A stretch of DNA of 64,000 bases, taken from Cranoglanis bouderius (Eukaryota > Chordata > Actinopteri > Siluriformes > Cranoglanididae). The stretch covers positions 15,227,501-15,291,500 of the forward strand of contig CM042555.1 of assembly GCA_023630585.1 (NCBI GenBank), read 5' to 3'. The notes below the pieces were generated by a model that searched no databases, was not told the DNA's origin, and saw only the letters and a list, made by a program, of their open reading frames with translations. The position numbers and the translations under genes were made by a program. Positions 53,272 through 64,000 of this stretch are shown piece after piece; within the stretch, counting starts at the first letter, position 1; each line of letters begins with the position of its first letter.

Positions 53272-55450
53272 AATGTTAACAAAGGTTAAAAGGCAGGATG
53301 AATGTACTCTTATTTGTCAAATAAATAAGCATTGTAGTAAAGAGGTTTTAACTGATGAGGAAAAAAAATCATATTTTAATACCACAAACAAAATTGGATA
53401 ATATATATATTAGAAAGGCAGAAGGAGCGTATATTAGGTCAAGATCTAGGTGGATTGAGGAGGGAGAGCAGAGTACTGCATACTTCTACAGACTTGAAAA
53501 AAGAAGGCAAGCCAAAAATGCTATATTGTCATTGATAATTGACGATGCAGAAACTTCTGACCCTAGATTAATAAGAAATGAAATCTTTAAGTTTTATAAG
53601 GATCTATATTCGTCCAATTTTTCTCAAGCAGATTGTAATTTGTTTTTTGAAAAAATACAACAGTTTATTCCTCATATTGATAGTGAATTTAAAAATCTTT
53701 GTGATGAAGATTTGCAAGTAGAGGAAATAGATTTAGTTGTGAAAAACTCAAATTAAATAAATCACCCGGTCCTGATGGGCTAACTTCTAACTTTTATAGA
53801 TTTTTTTGGAATGATTTAAAACAATTATAATTTAAAGCTTTTCTACAACCTATCGAAAAGGCACATTAAGCTCTACACAGAGACAAGGGCTGATTACGTT
53901 ACTACCTAAACCCAATAAAGACTCTAGATATATTGATAATCTGTGTCCAATAACCTTGTTAAATACTGATTATAAAATTTTTGCACACATTTTTGCCAAC
54001 AGACTTAAAAAAGGTATAAATAAGGTAATTAATGAATCTCAATCAGGTTTTTTGGCAGGTCACTCTATTCATACTAATATAAGATTGATTTGTTGGACTA
54101 TAGTGAGTGGATAGAAGATGATGGATTTATTTTATTTTTGGACTTCAAAAAAGTTAGAGCACTTTTTTTAATTTCATGCTCTTCAGTCTTTTGGTTTCAG
54201 AGACAAGTTTGTAAATATTATAAGGATGATTTATAGGGATATAAATAGTTCAATATCTCTTCCGTTTGGTACATCTGAAAGGTTTATGATTGGCCGTGGT
54301 GTAAGACAGGGGTGCCCCCTCTCCCCTCTTTTGTTTATTATTGCAACAGATCTGTTGGCTCATTTAATTAATCATGATTCAAGTGTTAAAAAGTTGAAGG
54401 TGTTTAACATGACCATTGGTATTAGTCAGCTAGCAGATGATACCACTCTTTTTTTACAGGATGCAAATCAAATTTCTCTTTCTATTTCTTTAGTTGATTT
54501 TTTTTTCTAAAGCGTCAGGCCTCCATTTAAATATGTCCAAATGCGAGCTTATGCCCATTCATAATTGTGATCACACATCTATCTTTAATATTCCTGTTAA
54601 AAATTCCACTAAATATTTAGGTATTATAATTATGAGAAACTCAGAGAATTGTATGGAACTTAATTTCTTAGAAAAATTTAAAAAGGCCAAAACAATTTTA
54701 AACAATTGGTTACAAAGAGACCTTTCTATTTTTGGTAGAGTATTGTTGTCTAAAACAGTTTCTGTCAAGGGTTATTTATCCAACATTTGCTTTTGCCCCT
54801 TCTTCGTATGTTTCTAAATTAATTAATCGTTCCTTGTATAATTTTATTTGGAAGAATAAGACTCATTTTATAAAGAAAAATGATATGGTTAAATCCTATG
54901 ACCTGGGTGGTTTAAACATAATCGATTTTGAACAGATAAATGGCATGTTGAAGTTAAAATGGTTGCGAGAATTTTTAAACAATTCAGAGAGTTTTTGGTT
55001 TAAAATTCCAGCATCATTATTTAAGAAATTTGGTGGCATTGAATTCTTACTTAAATGTGACTTTGATATTTCTAAACTTCCACTGAAATTATGTGCATTT
55101 CTTCAACAAGTTTTGCGATATTGGAATTTAGCACAGACCCATAACTTTACACCACATAATTTTTCAATATGGAATAATAAGTATATTCTACATAGAAATA
55201 AATCGTTTTTTATGAGGATTGGTTTTGCAGAAATATTTGGTCTTTAAAGGATCTCTTTGATGATGCTGGAGAGGTGTTGGATTACAATGCTTTTACTCTT
55301 AAACATGGTTTTGCATGACATCCAAAACAGTTTTTCACAGTAATTTCAGCCATCCCCTCTGGACTTAAAACTATTATGAAAGGTTATTTATTATATAGTA
55401 AATTTACACTGATTTTACCAGTATTATACCTTAGGCCAACTGAGTTTAAA
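53272..55450 (+). mobile_element. L1-type LINE ORF2 remnant
   Basis: Broken + strand frames in L1 ORF2 order: RSRSRWIEEGEQSTAYFYRL and LEKRRQAKNAI (before RT), KSPGPDGLT (near 53760), LNKVINESQSGFLAG-like block near 54030, GRGVRQGCPLSPLLF (54290), QLADDTTLFLQDA (catalytic, near 54440), KYLGIIIMRN, and SIFGRVLLSKT, then a post-RT helical region to 55247. Many frameshifts. It is a different L1 lineage from the - strand fragment at 50.1-52.7 kb. Confidence 0.82.
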
Positions 55451-55464
55451 AGTAAGAAAAAAAG

Positions 55465-56197
55465 TTGTGAAGCTCATGGGGCTGGAAAAGGTTACAAAAC
55501 CATCTCTATAGAGTTTGGACTCCACCAATCCACAGTCAGACAAATGGAGGAAATTTAAGACCATTGTTACCCTCCCCAGGTAACAACAATGATCACTCCA
55601 AGATCAAGACGTGTAATAGTCAGCAAGGTCACAAAGGAACCCAGGGTAACTTCTAAGCAACTAAAGGCCTCTTTCACATTGGCTAATATTAATGTTCATG
55701 AATCCACCATCAGGAGAACACTGAAGAACAATGGTGTGCATGGAAGGGTTGCAAGGTGAAAGCCACTGCTCTCCAAAAAGAAAATTGCTGCCTCTCTGCA
55801 GTTTGCTAAAGATCACAGGAACAAGCCAGAAGGCTATTGGAACAATATTTTGTGGTTGATGAGACCAACATAGAATTTTTGGTTTAAATGAGAAAGGAAT
55901 TACTGCATTCCAGTATAAAAAACTTATCCCATCTGTGACATATGCTGGTGGTATAGCATCTGGGTCTGGGCAACTTGCCATCATTGATGGAACAATGAAT
56001 TCTGAATTATACCAGTGAATTCTAAAGGAAAATGTCAGGACATCTGTCTGTGAACTGAATCTCAAGAGAAAGTGGGTCATGCAGCAAGACAACAAAACTA
56101 AGCACACAAGTTGTTCTATCAAAGAATGGTTAAAGAAGAATAAAGTTAATGTTTTGGAATGGCCAAGTCAAAGTCCTGATCTTTACCCAATAAAAAT
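55465..56197 (+). mobile_element. Tc1-K family internal fragment
   Basis: Decayed transposase without terminal repeats: EAHGAGKGYKTISIEFGLHQ at 55468, VHESTIRRTLKNNGVHGRVA-like block near 55700, QQDNKTKHTSCSIKEWLKK near 56080 and [12 protein letters not shown] at 56160, where the sequence runs into a microsatellite. Confidence 0.8.
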
Positions 56198-56357
<160 letters not shown>

Positions 56358-56411
56358 TTCTATTTTCAGACTAAGTATGGGTACATGTTTTTTTGTACTT
56401 TTCAATAGTCA

Positions 56412-57588
56412 CAGAAGATTTTATTCAGCTATGTTGGTTGGTTGCTGTTGTATGCTGTTATCAATGAAGTCCCCATGCTGATTATGTTTAAGAGGTTCCA
56501 CTCAGAACAGGTCTCGCCATGGTCAACCAAAGAAGTTGAGTGCACGTGCTCAGCATCATATCCAGAGGTTGGCTTTGCAGAATAGACGTATGAGTGCTGC
56601 CAGCATTGCTGCAGAGGTTAAAGGGGTGGGGTGTCAGCCTGTCAGTGCTCAGACTATACGCCGCACACTGCATCAAATTGGTCTGCATGGCTGTCGTCCC
56701 AGAAGGAAGCCTCTTCTAAAGATGATGCACAAGAAAGCCCGCAAACAGTTTGCTGAAGACAAGCAGACTAAGGACATGGATTACTGGAACCATGTCCTGT
56801 GGTCTGATGAGACCAAGATAAACTTATTTGGTTCAGATGATGTCAAGTGTTTGTGGCGGCAACCAGGTGAGGAGTACAAAGACAAGTGTGTCTTGCCTAC
56901 AGTCAAGCATGGTGGTGGGAGTGTCATGGTCTGGGGCTGCATGAGTGCTGCTGGCACTGGGGAGTGTACTGTGACATGTACTGTGACATACTGAAGCAGA
57001 GCATGATCCCCTCCCTTCGGAAACTGGGCCACAGGGCAGTATTCCAACATGATAACGACCCCAAACACACCTCCAAGACAACCATTGCCTTGCTAAAGAA
57101 GCTGAGGGTAAAGGTGATGGACTGGCCAAGCATGTCTCCAGACCTAAACCCTATTGAGCATCTGTGGGGCATCCTCAAACAGAAGGTGGAGGAGTGCAAG
57201 GTCTCTAACATCCACCAGCTCTGTGATGTCATCATGGAGGAGTGGAAGAGGACTCCAGTGGCAACCTGTGAAGCTCTGGTGAACTTCATGCCCAACAGGG
57301 TTAAGGCAGTGCTGGAAAATAATAGTGGCCACACAAAATATTGACACTTTGGGCCCAATCTGGACCTTTTTTACTTGGGAGTATTCACTTTTGTTGCCAG
57401 CAGTTTAGACATTAATGGCTGTGTGTTGAGTTATTTTGAGGGGACAGCAAATTTACACTGTTATACAAGCTGTACACGCACTACTTTACATTGTAGCAAA
57501 GTGTCATTTCGTCACTGTTGCCCCATGAAAAGATATAATAAAATATTTACAAAAATGTGATGGGTGTACTCACTTTTGTGAGATACTG
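56412..57588 (+). mobile_element. Tc1-L family transposon, 5'-truncated
   Basis: Right end gtactcacttttgtgagata...ctg before TA 57589-57590. The left terminal repeat is missing. It holds a well-kept transposase with one frameshift. Confidence 0.82.
56518..57344 (+). pseudogene. Tc1-L transposase (one main frameshift)
   Basis: LSARAQHHIQRLALQNRRMS-type DNA-binding region, [33 protein letters not shown], then after a frameshift near 56970 [20 protein letters not shown] and [18 protein letters not shown], ending NSGHTKY and TGA. All DDE residues are present across frames. Confidence 0.88.
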
Positions 57589-57590
57589 TA

Positions 57591-58620
57591 AATTAATGGA
57601 TGCACATTTTAAAGTGTGTCTCACAGCTAGTGTGGGTAACACTAGTTACAATAGGAGATTTTGGTAAGAATCTGTCTTTAGTAGCACACAACAGAGTTTT
57701 ATGTTTTTATTTGTTGCAAATAAAATATTGAACTTTCTTGTATTTAGTTAGTATTTGGGTGAAATAGCCTATTTGTGTAGCAGTGGGGTGACAAATGGTG
57801 AACAACCACAAAATTAAGTTGTAGGATATGGGACTTAGAAGGATGTGCTTGAAGTCAGTAAAACCCTGTATGTGAGGGGACTTTTTTGAACCAAAAATCT
57901 ACGTGCTCAAATTTTGAATGCGACTTTCCTTTTGTGGCCATCCAAACACATCAGTGCAGCATGTGACAACAAAAATAGCAACAGTGTGAAAAATGGCAAA
58001 TGACTTCTACCCGGCCAAAATAGCAACGTCATCAAATTATGTTTGCTTCTGCATGAAAACAGAGACCCAAGAATTAAGAAAAATTACACAGAAATATTAA
58101 TGTATCTTTCATTTTACATCAGAATTTTAATTAAATTCCATATATTCTTTTTAGCAACATTTTATATAATCTCTATTTAGCTCCTCATATTTCAGTTCGG
58201 ATATGTTTTTAATCCAAATTGGCTGTCTTTTCTGTCATGCTGCTGAGCATCTTTCTATCTACAGTATCTAACTATCTAAGGACATTGCAGCATCAGGGAG
58301 GTAATAGTTTTGGTCTACCATGAGAGAATACATGTCTTTTTAAAGCTTTGTTATATTAAGATCCTTATCAAGTTATAGTGCCATTGCTATTCTTTACCTG
58401 ATGTGTGATAAATCAGAAGGCAGGCCTTCCAATAGAACAGCTAAAAGTATGGTTTCAAGTGTGATAAAAAGGCTCAGCAACCAGTGTTAATATACAATGA
58501 ACTGTGACCCTCATACACTGGTAAGTGTAAGATAATTCATCAGCTTCATCCTTTAAGATGTTTACCCAGATAATTTCAGTAATGTTTATTATTTAAAAAT
58601 GAGACTATGACACAAAAAAT
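57591..58620. other. Intergenic stretch between mobile DNA and tnnt3
   Basis: AT-rich; no exon, RNA gene or element recognised. Confidence 0.5.
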
Positions 58621-58624
58621 CGAA

Positions 58625-58833
58625 AGTTGTCGATCTAAAATTTTATTTATACACCCACAGAATGAAAACCTTACAGTGGTTACAGACCAAAGGAGCTAGA
58701 CTAAAATCATATGGTACTTCATATTTGAAGATCAGTCAAAATTCAGCTGTTTGAAGACAACAAGAAAAGTGAGAGGAAGCTAAGTAATCATGAAGCCATT
58801 GCTTCAAATGGTACAATCTTCTCCATCAACAGT
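58625..58833 (-). other. tnnt3: tnnt3 3' UTR (predicted)
   Basis: From the stop codon to just past AATAAA (58642-58647, - strand), about 200 nt. Confidence 0.65.
58642..58647 (-). promoter_or_regulatory. tnnt3: Poly(A) signal of tnnt3
   Basis: AATAAA on the - strand, about 190 bases after the stop codon, the distance expected for a compact muscle-gene 3' UTR. Confidence 0.65.
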
Positions 58834-58870
58834 TTACTTTCTGCGACGAGCAGCAGCACCCTTCTTGGAG
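58834..58870 (-). CDS. tnnt3: Troponin T, terminal coding exon
   Basis: After a tcatcacag acceptor it completes His and encodes SKKGAAARRRK then TAA (58834-58836). With the preceding exon the protein ends LQKHSKKGAAARRRK. QKHSKK is the fast troponin T junction; the basic GAAARRRK end replaces the GGRWK ending I know from mammalian troponin T. Troponin T anchors the troponin complex to tropomyosin on muscle thin filaments. Confidence 0.75.
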
Positions 58871-59299
58871 CTGTGATGATGAAGTAAATACAGAGAGAAA
58901 GGGGTTATGATCTCAATGGACAATCTTAATTAATTCTCTTGTATAAGCCAAAGTGAGAATGCAATGTTGAGGAGTTTACTTTTGTCCAATTGACTCTGGA
59001 ATTTTATTTTTTTTTACTGAAGTTAAAGTTGAATATTAAAGACCAGGTGATGTTTTCCTATTTTTAACTGTCCAGTTTCAGTGAGCTTGTGCCTACTGTA
59101 GCCTAAGATTCCTGTTTTTGGCTGACAGGGGTTGGTCTGCTGCTGTTGTAGCTCATTGTTGCATTTTGGGATGCTTTTCTGCTCACCACAGTTCTGAAGA
59201 GTGGCCATAACCTTCCTGTCAACTTATACCTGTTTAGCTATTGTCCTCAGACCTCTCTCATCAACAAGGTTTCACCCCACAGAACTGCTGCTCACTGGG

Positions 59300-59600
59300 T
59301 GTTTTTTGCTTTCTGCACCATTCTGTGTAAACTCCAGACTGTTGTGCATGAAAATCCCAGATCAACATTTTCTAAAATATTCAAATCAGCCCATCTGACA
59401 TCAACAACCATGGTGAAAATCACTGAGAACATATTTTTTAAGTTATGCTGGTATTTGATATAAAAATTAATTGAAGTTCTCGACCTGTATCTGCATGATT
59501 TTATGCACTACATTGCTGCCACATGATTGACTGTTTGGATAATTGTATGAATAATCAGTGGTACAGGTGTTCCTATTAAAGTGGCCAGTGAGGTTGTCAG
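59300..59600. repeat. Unclassified dispersed repeat, copy 2
   Basis: Uninterrupted version of the repeat split at 45845-46004/48975-49100; ends acaggtgttcctattaaagt followed by ggccagtgag, a 3' ending frequent in fish genomes. It lies in the last tnnt3 intron. Confidence 0.65.
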
Positions 59601-59724
59601 TCAGTTAGTAGTGCAGGGTTGGTGGTAAATACTTGTTATTGTTACAGGTATTTGTTCCTTTAATTGCCAATACACCAAGTAACAATGTGTGAAGTGCTTG
59701 TGTGGGTGAGCTAGCGCTACTTAC

Positions 59725-59765
59725 TGCTTCTGCAGCTCGTCAATACGGTTGCGAAGCGAGATGAC
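59725..59765 (-). CDS. tnnt3: Troponin T, 41-nt penultimate exon
   Basis: Acceptor gtttttag, donor gtaagt; encodes VISLRNRIDELQKH, phase 0 in and phase 2 out. In mammals TNNT3 has two mutually exclusive 41-nt exons at exactly this place, and the sequence fits the LRxRIDxxQKH version. The alternative exon and all upstream exons are not seen up to 64000, so the intron upstream exceeds 4.2 kb. Confidence 0.75.
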
Positions 59766-60019
59766 CTAAAAACAACATATAAGCATATTTAAAGTAGCCA
59801 GAATATTACCATTGCCTCTAAGACACACACACAATTACTATCACCTAAGATCAACTTCACAGCATTTTACAGTCATGGGAAAAAGAAATTACACCATCCT
59901 TCAATTCTATGTTTTTATTTATCAGGGCCTAAATAATAATTGTGTGGTCCTCACCAACTTCTATAAACAAACATCTTCAAGTGACAAAAAACATAACACA
60001 ATAGATTTCAATATGTAGT

Positions 60020-60158
60020 CCATTCATCCATTTTCCATACCACTCATCCTACACATGGTCGTGGGGAGCATGGAGCCTGTACCAGGGAACTTGGCCACCC
60101 TGGCACAAGGAGGTGCCAACACATTGCAGGGCACAATCACACACTACAGACAATTTGG
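60020..60158 (-). repeat. SINE-like repeat, left piece (split by hAT-type element)
   Basis: Includes gggagcatggagcctgtacc and acacactacagacaatttgg; continues at 62253 with caatttggaaatgcctacaa and ggattgggggaggaaaccgg. Resembles the reverse of the SINE body at 17233-17530. Confidence 0.6.
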
Positions 60159-60259
60159 TAGAGTTGGGGTACTTGAGTCCAATTATGAGCGAACTCAGAT
60201 TTGTCACGCACTCGGGTAAATTTGGACTCAGAAATTTTCCTGAGTACAGTCAAGTCCGC

Positions 60260-60900
60260 GTCATGTGCAGGGGTGGAAACTGGCATTTTTTCTTTAGCTC
60301 CGAATAATTCTCCAATTGGAGCGGTTTGTCACTACGTAACTGTAAAAGAAGACGGCCTGTAATTTTATATCTTCAGGGAATGGAGGCGAGACCAATCAGA
60401 CAGGGTTTACAGGAAAACACGTGGAAATACTCGTGTCTTATTGGCTGACAGTCTCAATTCTGCCAAACGCTAGTTCATAGTCAGTGTGAGGAAAAATGGA
60501 TAAAATGTATATACACAGATTTTTTTTAAACCAGTAAAGGGGTTGAAACTAAACAGTAACATCCTCTCTTGCTGAGCAGGAAAACAAGGTGTGTAAATGT
60601 CTATATGAGTTCATGAATATGCATAAGTTAGGTGAATATGATATGAGCAGAGCATAAGGACAGATAACGCACTCTACATGGCCCTGTAGCAGATAAACTA
60701 AGCTACAGTGATAGCTTAGTTGTGCCTCCCCTTGTCGGTGACACCGAACTAGCCTAGTCTCGTGTTAGATAGCCAAAAAGTTGTATATTTTATCGGTCTG
60801 GTAGTCCTGCAAACAGTGATAACACCCGAGGCAAGTTTTATGATAAATCCAACTTTGTATCCAATTTTCAATTAGCCCTTACAAGCAAGCAAAAAAAAAT
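60260..60900 (+). repeat. Unclassified dispersed repeat, copy 2 (inside hAT-type element)
   Basis: Shares several blocks with the reverse of 31860-32260; about 350 bases near 60440-60790 are extra in this copy. Confidence 0.65.
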
Positions 60901-61175
60901 GCATGCAAACAGTCTATTTAGAAGTACGTTCTAAAAGAAAAGAAAGATAAAAAATATATAACAACATAAAATTAAGATAATAAGAAAAAAATGAATGTCC
61001 CCCCGCCTGAGCACACACTAGAAGCGCGTGCACAGAAACCGCCTCATCGTGCGAGTACAGAATTGAGTTCTCTTTAGCGGCATATTCCGCTTTGACGGTC
61101 AAATATATACACACACATCATGTCAAAATGCAGGTCTAGCTGAGTATGTCATGTCTTAAGTGAATGTAAACAGTT

Positions 61176-61190
61176 GGGGGGGGGGGGGGG
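61176..61190. repeat. Poly-G run
   Basis: About 16 consecutive G residues. Confidence 0.95.
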
Positions 61191-62319
61191 TCGGAGGTGT
61201 GTCAATACAGTATATTGGATCTCTGCATTAGGTCTTAAAGTGACAGCAGTCTAATAAACCTGCTGCTTTCTCTGTCATTAATGTTAATCACATAACAAAA
61301 GACAAAATCACTCACTCACTCATTTGACTCATTGTATATTGACATATCGTATATGTCATACAGTGAAGTCTATTTTATTTTACATTTAATTGTTCAATTT
61401 CTGTAGTATTTCTTACTTGAATACTACTGATAGACCTAGCTAAGAAAAGGTATCATTATCGTGAAATAAGATTGTAGTCATATCACCCACCCCTAAACAT
61501 TAGCATTTGGTGATTCCAGTCTTGAATTTCACGTAAATTGTGAAATGTACTTCTTAATGTAGTAAATAATATCATAAACTTTGCTGATAGGGATTTTTTT
61601 TTTCATTTTAGGAACTAAAGTTACAAGAACAGAGCTGTGTTCAGAAATGAGTTTCATTCATAGACACGTTAAAAGCGGTAATAAAGCATGAAGCTTGTTG
61701 TTATGACATGCTGCTAAATATAACTCTACTCTGTACTCTCTCTCAGCCTATATAACTGGGGGAGAGGCATCAAATCACTGAAATGTCAACTCGAACTGGA
61801 GGACACAATATAGTGTGATACAATAACAAAACAGGTTAATTTGTATTTTCATACACTTGTAATATAATAAAAGTTCTACATATACCTCTATATCCCTATT
61901 TTATTTTTTATAGGAAACTAGTTGAGGTGCTGATGACATGAAATAAAAATATTTAATGGCAATGGCAAGATGTAATAGTGGTATTTTTTGTTACATTTAT
62001 GTTGCAATGGGTTTGTGAAGGTTAAAATATTAATTTAACAGCTCAGTGTTAAGCTTACAATTGCAATTTCAAATCGTTTTTCAATTTAATTACTTTCTGG
62101 ACTTGGCCGGACTCGACTCGGACTCGGCCATTAAGGACTTGGACTTGAGTTCAACTCGGCCCCTTTTGGACTCGAACTCGGACTCAGACTCAATTGGTTA
62201 AGGACTTGGTCTTGACTCGAACTCAACAAAGGTGGACTTGGACCCAAAACTACAATTTGGAAATGCCTACAATGAATCAGCCTACAATTAATGTTTTTGG
62301 ATTGGGGGAGGAAACCGGC

Positions 62320-63410
62320 CCACTCTTCTTTACAACATTCATTGATCTTTGTGTGCATTCATTTATGCATAGCTCTCTTAAGATCCCGCCACAGCATCTC
62401 AATTGGGTTGAGGTCTGGACTTTGACTTGGCCATTCCAACACCTTGATTTTTTTCTTGTTTAGCCATTCGGATGCCGATTTGCAGGTTGGGATCATTGTC
62501 CTGTTGCATGACCCATTTTCAGCCCAGCTTACACATTTCTCTCAAGAATATTCTGATATAAAGTGGAGTTCATTGGAATTTCCCAAGACCCATGGCTGCA
62601 AAAAAGCCCAAATCATCACCCCTCCACCACCATTCTTGACAATTGGTATGAGGTGTTTTTGGTGATATGCTGTGTTCAGTTTTCTCCAAACATGGTGCTG
62701 TGCATGATGACCAAATTTCTCCACCTTGGTCTCATCAGTCCAAAGGATATTGTTCCAGAACTTTTGTGGTTTGTACAAATGCAATTTTGCAAACCTAAGT
62801 TGTGCTGCCATAATGCTTTTGGGAATAAGGGACTTTTTGCTACCCACCCTTCCATGAAAGCAATACTTGTTCAGTCTTTTTTTTCTGATTGTGCTGTAAT
62901 GAACATAAAAATTTAATGTGATTACAGAGGCCTGTAGGTCACACGATGTAGCCCTTGGGTTTTTCTTTATATCTCTGAGCATTTAATTGTCTGAACTTGG
63001 ACTGAATTTGCTGGGATCCCCACTCCTGGGAAGATTGTCAACTGTCTTGAAGGCTTTCCATTTGTAAACAATCCTTCTCACTATAGAATGGTGAGTTTCA
63101 ATTTGTGTGGAGATGGCCTTATAACCCTTCCCAGATTGATGAGCAGCAACAATTGAGGTCATGGCTGATGTCCTTTCTTCTTGGCATGATGTAGACACAC
63201 ACCGCAGTGCTCCAGAACACCAAAGAGGTAAATTTGGCTTCTATAGTGAACTTCTATAATGAACTAATCTTGTGCATTTTATTAGTAAGACCCGGCTGCT
63301 AATTACTCTCTTAATGATTGTGGAAGTAGGAAGGGTGTGCATTAATTTTTCCTACCTGGTTTCTGAATGTTGGTTTGCTTTTTGGGGAAAAATGACTACA
63401 TATTGAAATC
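62320..63410 (-). mobile_element. Tc1-M family transposon (decayed)
   Basis: The - strand transposase starts near 63166 (SAMTSIVAAHQSGKGYKAIS), breaks at about 62983, then WNNILWTDETKVEKFGHHAQ and GGGGVMIWAFLQPWVLGN, and ends in a broken [15 protein letters not shown] block near 62410. Terminal repeats are not clear. It abuts the SINE-like repeat on the left. Confidence 0.82.
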
Positions 63411-63499
63411 TGTACCAGTGCTGGGCTAGGAAGGGTCCACCATCCACAATTATATCTGGTCAGTTGTGCCAAGCAATAGATGGACTAGAGTAATGGTGC

Positions 63500-63520
63500 A
63501 TCTATATATATATATATATA
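63500..63520. repeat. Short (TA)n run
   Basis: TA run directly before the Tc1-N end. Confidence 0.9.
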
Positions 63521-63522
63521 TA

Positions 63523-64000
63523 CAGGTGCATCTCAATAAATTAGAATGTCATGGAAAAGTTCATTTATTTCAGTAATTCAACTCAAATTGTGAAACTCGT
63601 GTATTAAATAAATTCAATGACACAGACTGAAGTAGTTTAAGTCTTTGGTTCTTTTAATTGTGATGATTTTGGCTCACGTTTAACAAAAACCCACCAATTC
63701 ACTATCTCAACAAATTAGAATACTTCATAAGACCAATAAAAGAAACATTTTTAGTGAATTGTTGGCCTTCTGGAAAGTATGTTCATTTACTGTACATGTA
63801 CTCAATACTTGGTAGCGGCTCCTTTTGCTTTAATTGCTGCCTCAATTCGGCGTGGCATGGAGGTGATCAGTTTGTGGCACTGCTGAGGTGGTATGGAAGC
63901 CCAGGTTTCTTTGACAGTGGCCTTAAGCTCATCTGCATTTTTTGGTCTCTTGTTTCTCATTTTCCTCTTGACAATACCCCATAGATTCTCTATGGGGTTC
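63523..64000 (-). mobile_element. Tc1-N family transposon, 3' end (cut by window)
   Basis: Left end caggtgcatctcaataaatt after TA 63521-63522. From 64000 leftwards the - strand encodes a clean transposase end: NPIENLWGIVKRKMRNKRPK, then WASIPPQQCHKLITSMPRR and AIKAKGAATKY with a stop near 63805. This is the D34E Glu end of the DDE domain. The rest lies outside the window. Confidence 0.87.

Larger units (their letters stand above)
60159..62252. mobile_element. hAT-type non-autonomous element (8-bp duplication)
   Basis: Flanked by the 8-bp repeat caatttgg (60151-60158, 62253-62260). Ends tagagttggggtacttgag and, inverted, tagttttgggtccaagtcca, which start with a hAT-like TAGxG/TAGxT. Both subterminal regions are dense in ACTCGG/GACTTG motifs, strongest at 62100-62220. 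The 2.1-kb body has no transposase. It contains a copy of the dispersed repeat also found at 31860-32260, and a G-run at 61176-61190. Confidence 0.8.

Noticed and set aside
59770..64000. Further tnnt3 exons (alternative 41-nt exon or the KLKRQKY-type exon)
   Set aside because: I searched both strands by eye for these motifs with splice sites and found none; the stretch is filled by repeats.

Overview
The window is vertebrate nuclear DNA, almost certainly from a ray-finned fish. Short exons with GT/AG splice sites lie in a sea of Tc1-like, DIRS-like, RTE, L1 and hAT elements, with many (CA)n and (TA)n arrays. The very high density of decayed Tc1-like copies (at least a dozen families) fits a Tc1-rich teleost such as an otophysan (catfish-like) genome, but the species cannot be fixed from this sequence.

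Two host genes are visible. (1) On the + strand, 18 exons between 2314 and 44546 join in frame into 764 codons plus stop. They form the C-terminal part of a secreted gel-forming mucin of the MUC2/MUC5 type: end of VWD4, C8, TIL, a run of VWC-like modules, then a C-terminal cystine knot. The start of the gene lies left of the window. Its introns carry most of the mobile DNA: intron 5 (9.2 kb), intron 11 (4.6 kb), intron 14 (4.0 kb) and intron 16 (14.3 kb). (2) On the - strand, the last two exons (58834-58870 and a 41-nt exon 59725-59765) of a troponin T gene, best read as fast skeletal tnnt3, with its 3' UTR and poly(A) signal; the rest lies right of the window. The two genes converge tail to tail. 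Human MUC2/MUC5AC/MUC5B and TNNT3 share 11p15.5, which supports both calls.

Layout: 1-2313 transposon remnants; 2314-6590 mucin exons 1-5; 6591-15788 intron 5, a nest (Tc1-A containing a DIRS-like retroelement that itself contains Tc1-C, and Tc1-A also containing Tc1-D); 15789-19875 exons 6-11; 19876-24488 intron 11 with Tc1-E, a LINE tail and Tc1-G; 24489-25275 exons 12-14; 25276-29311 intron 14 with a near full-length RTE LINE (18-bp target duplication) and a solo LTR; 29312-29791 exons 15-16; 29792-44100 intron 16 with a complete 4.1-kb LTR element, more Tc1 copies and long microsatellites; 44101-44546 exons 17-18; 45.3-57.6 kb intergenic mobile DNA (gypsy fragment, nested Tc1 pairs, two L1 remnants); 57.6-59.8 kb tnnt3 end; 60.0-64.0 kb a hAT-type element with 8-bp target duplication and two more Tc1 copies.

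The most unusual object is the LTR element at 34607-38744 (- strand). It has 0.7-kb LTRs and a 5-bp target duplication and shows no pol. Its internal region encodes a gypsy-like Gag start, then a Cys/His finger closely resembling the N-terminal zf-C6H2 finger of methionine aminopeptidase 1, then a 14-residue tandem repeat and a long Ser/Pro/Val repeat. It looks like a non-autonomous retroelement that captured a host zinc-finger exon.
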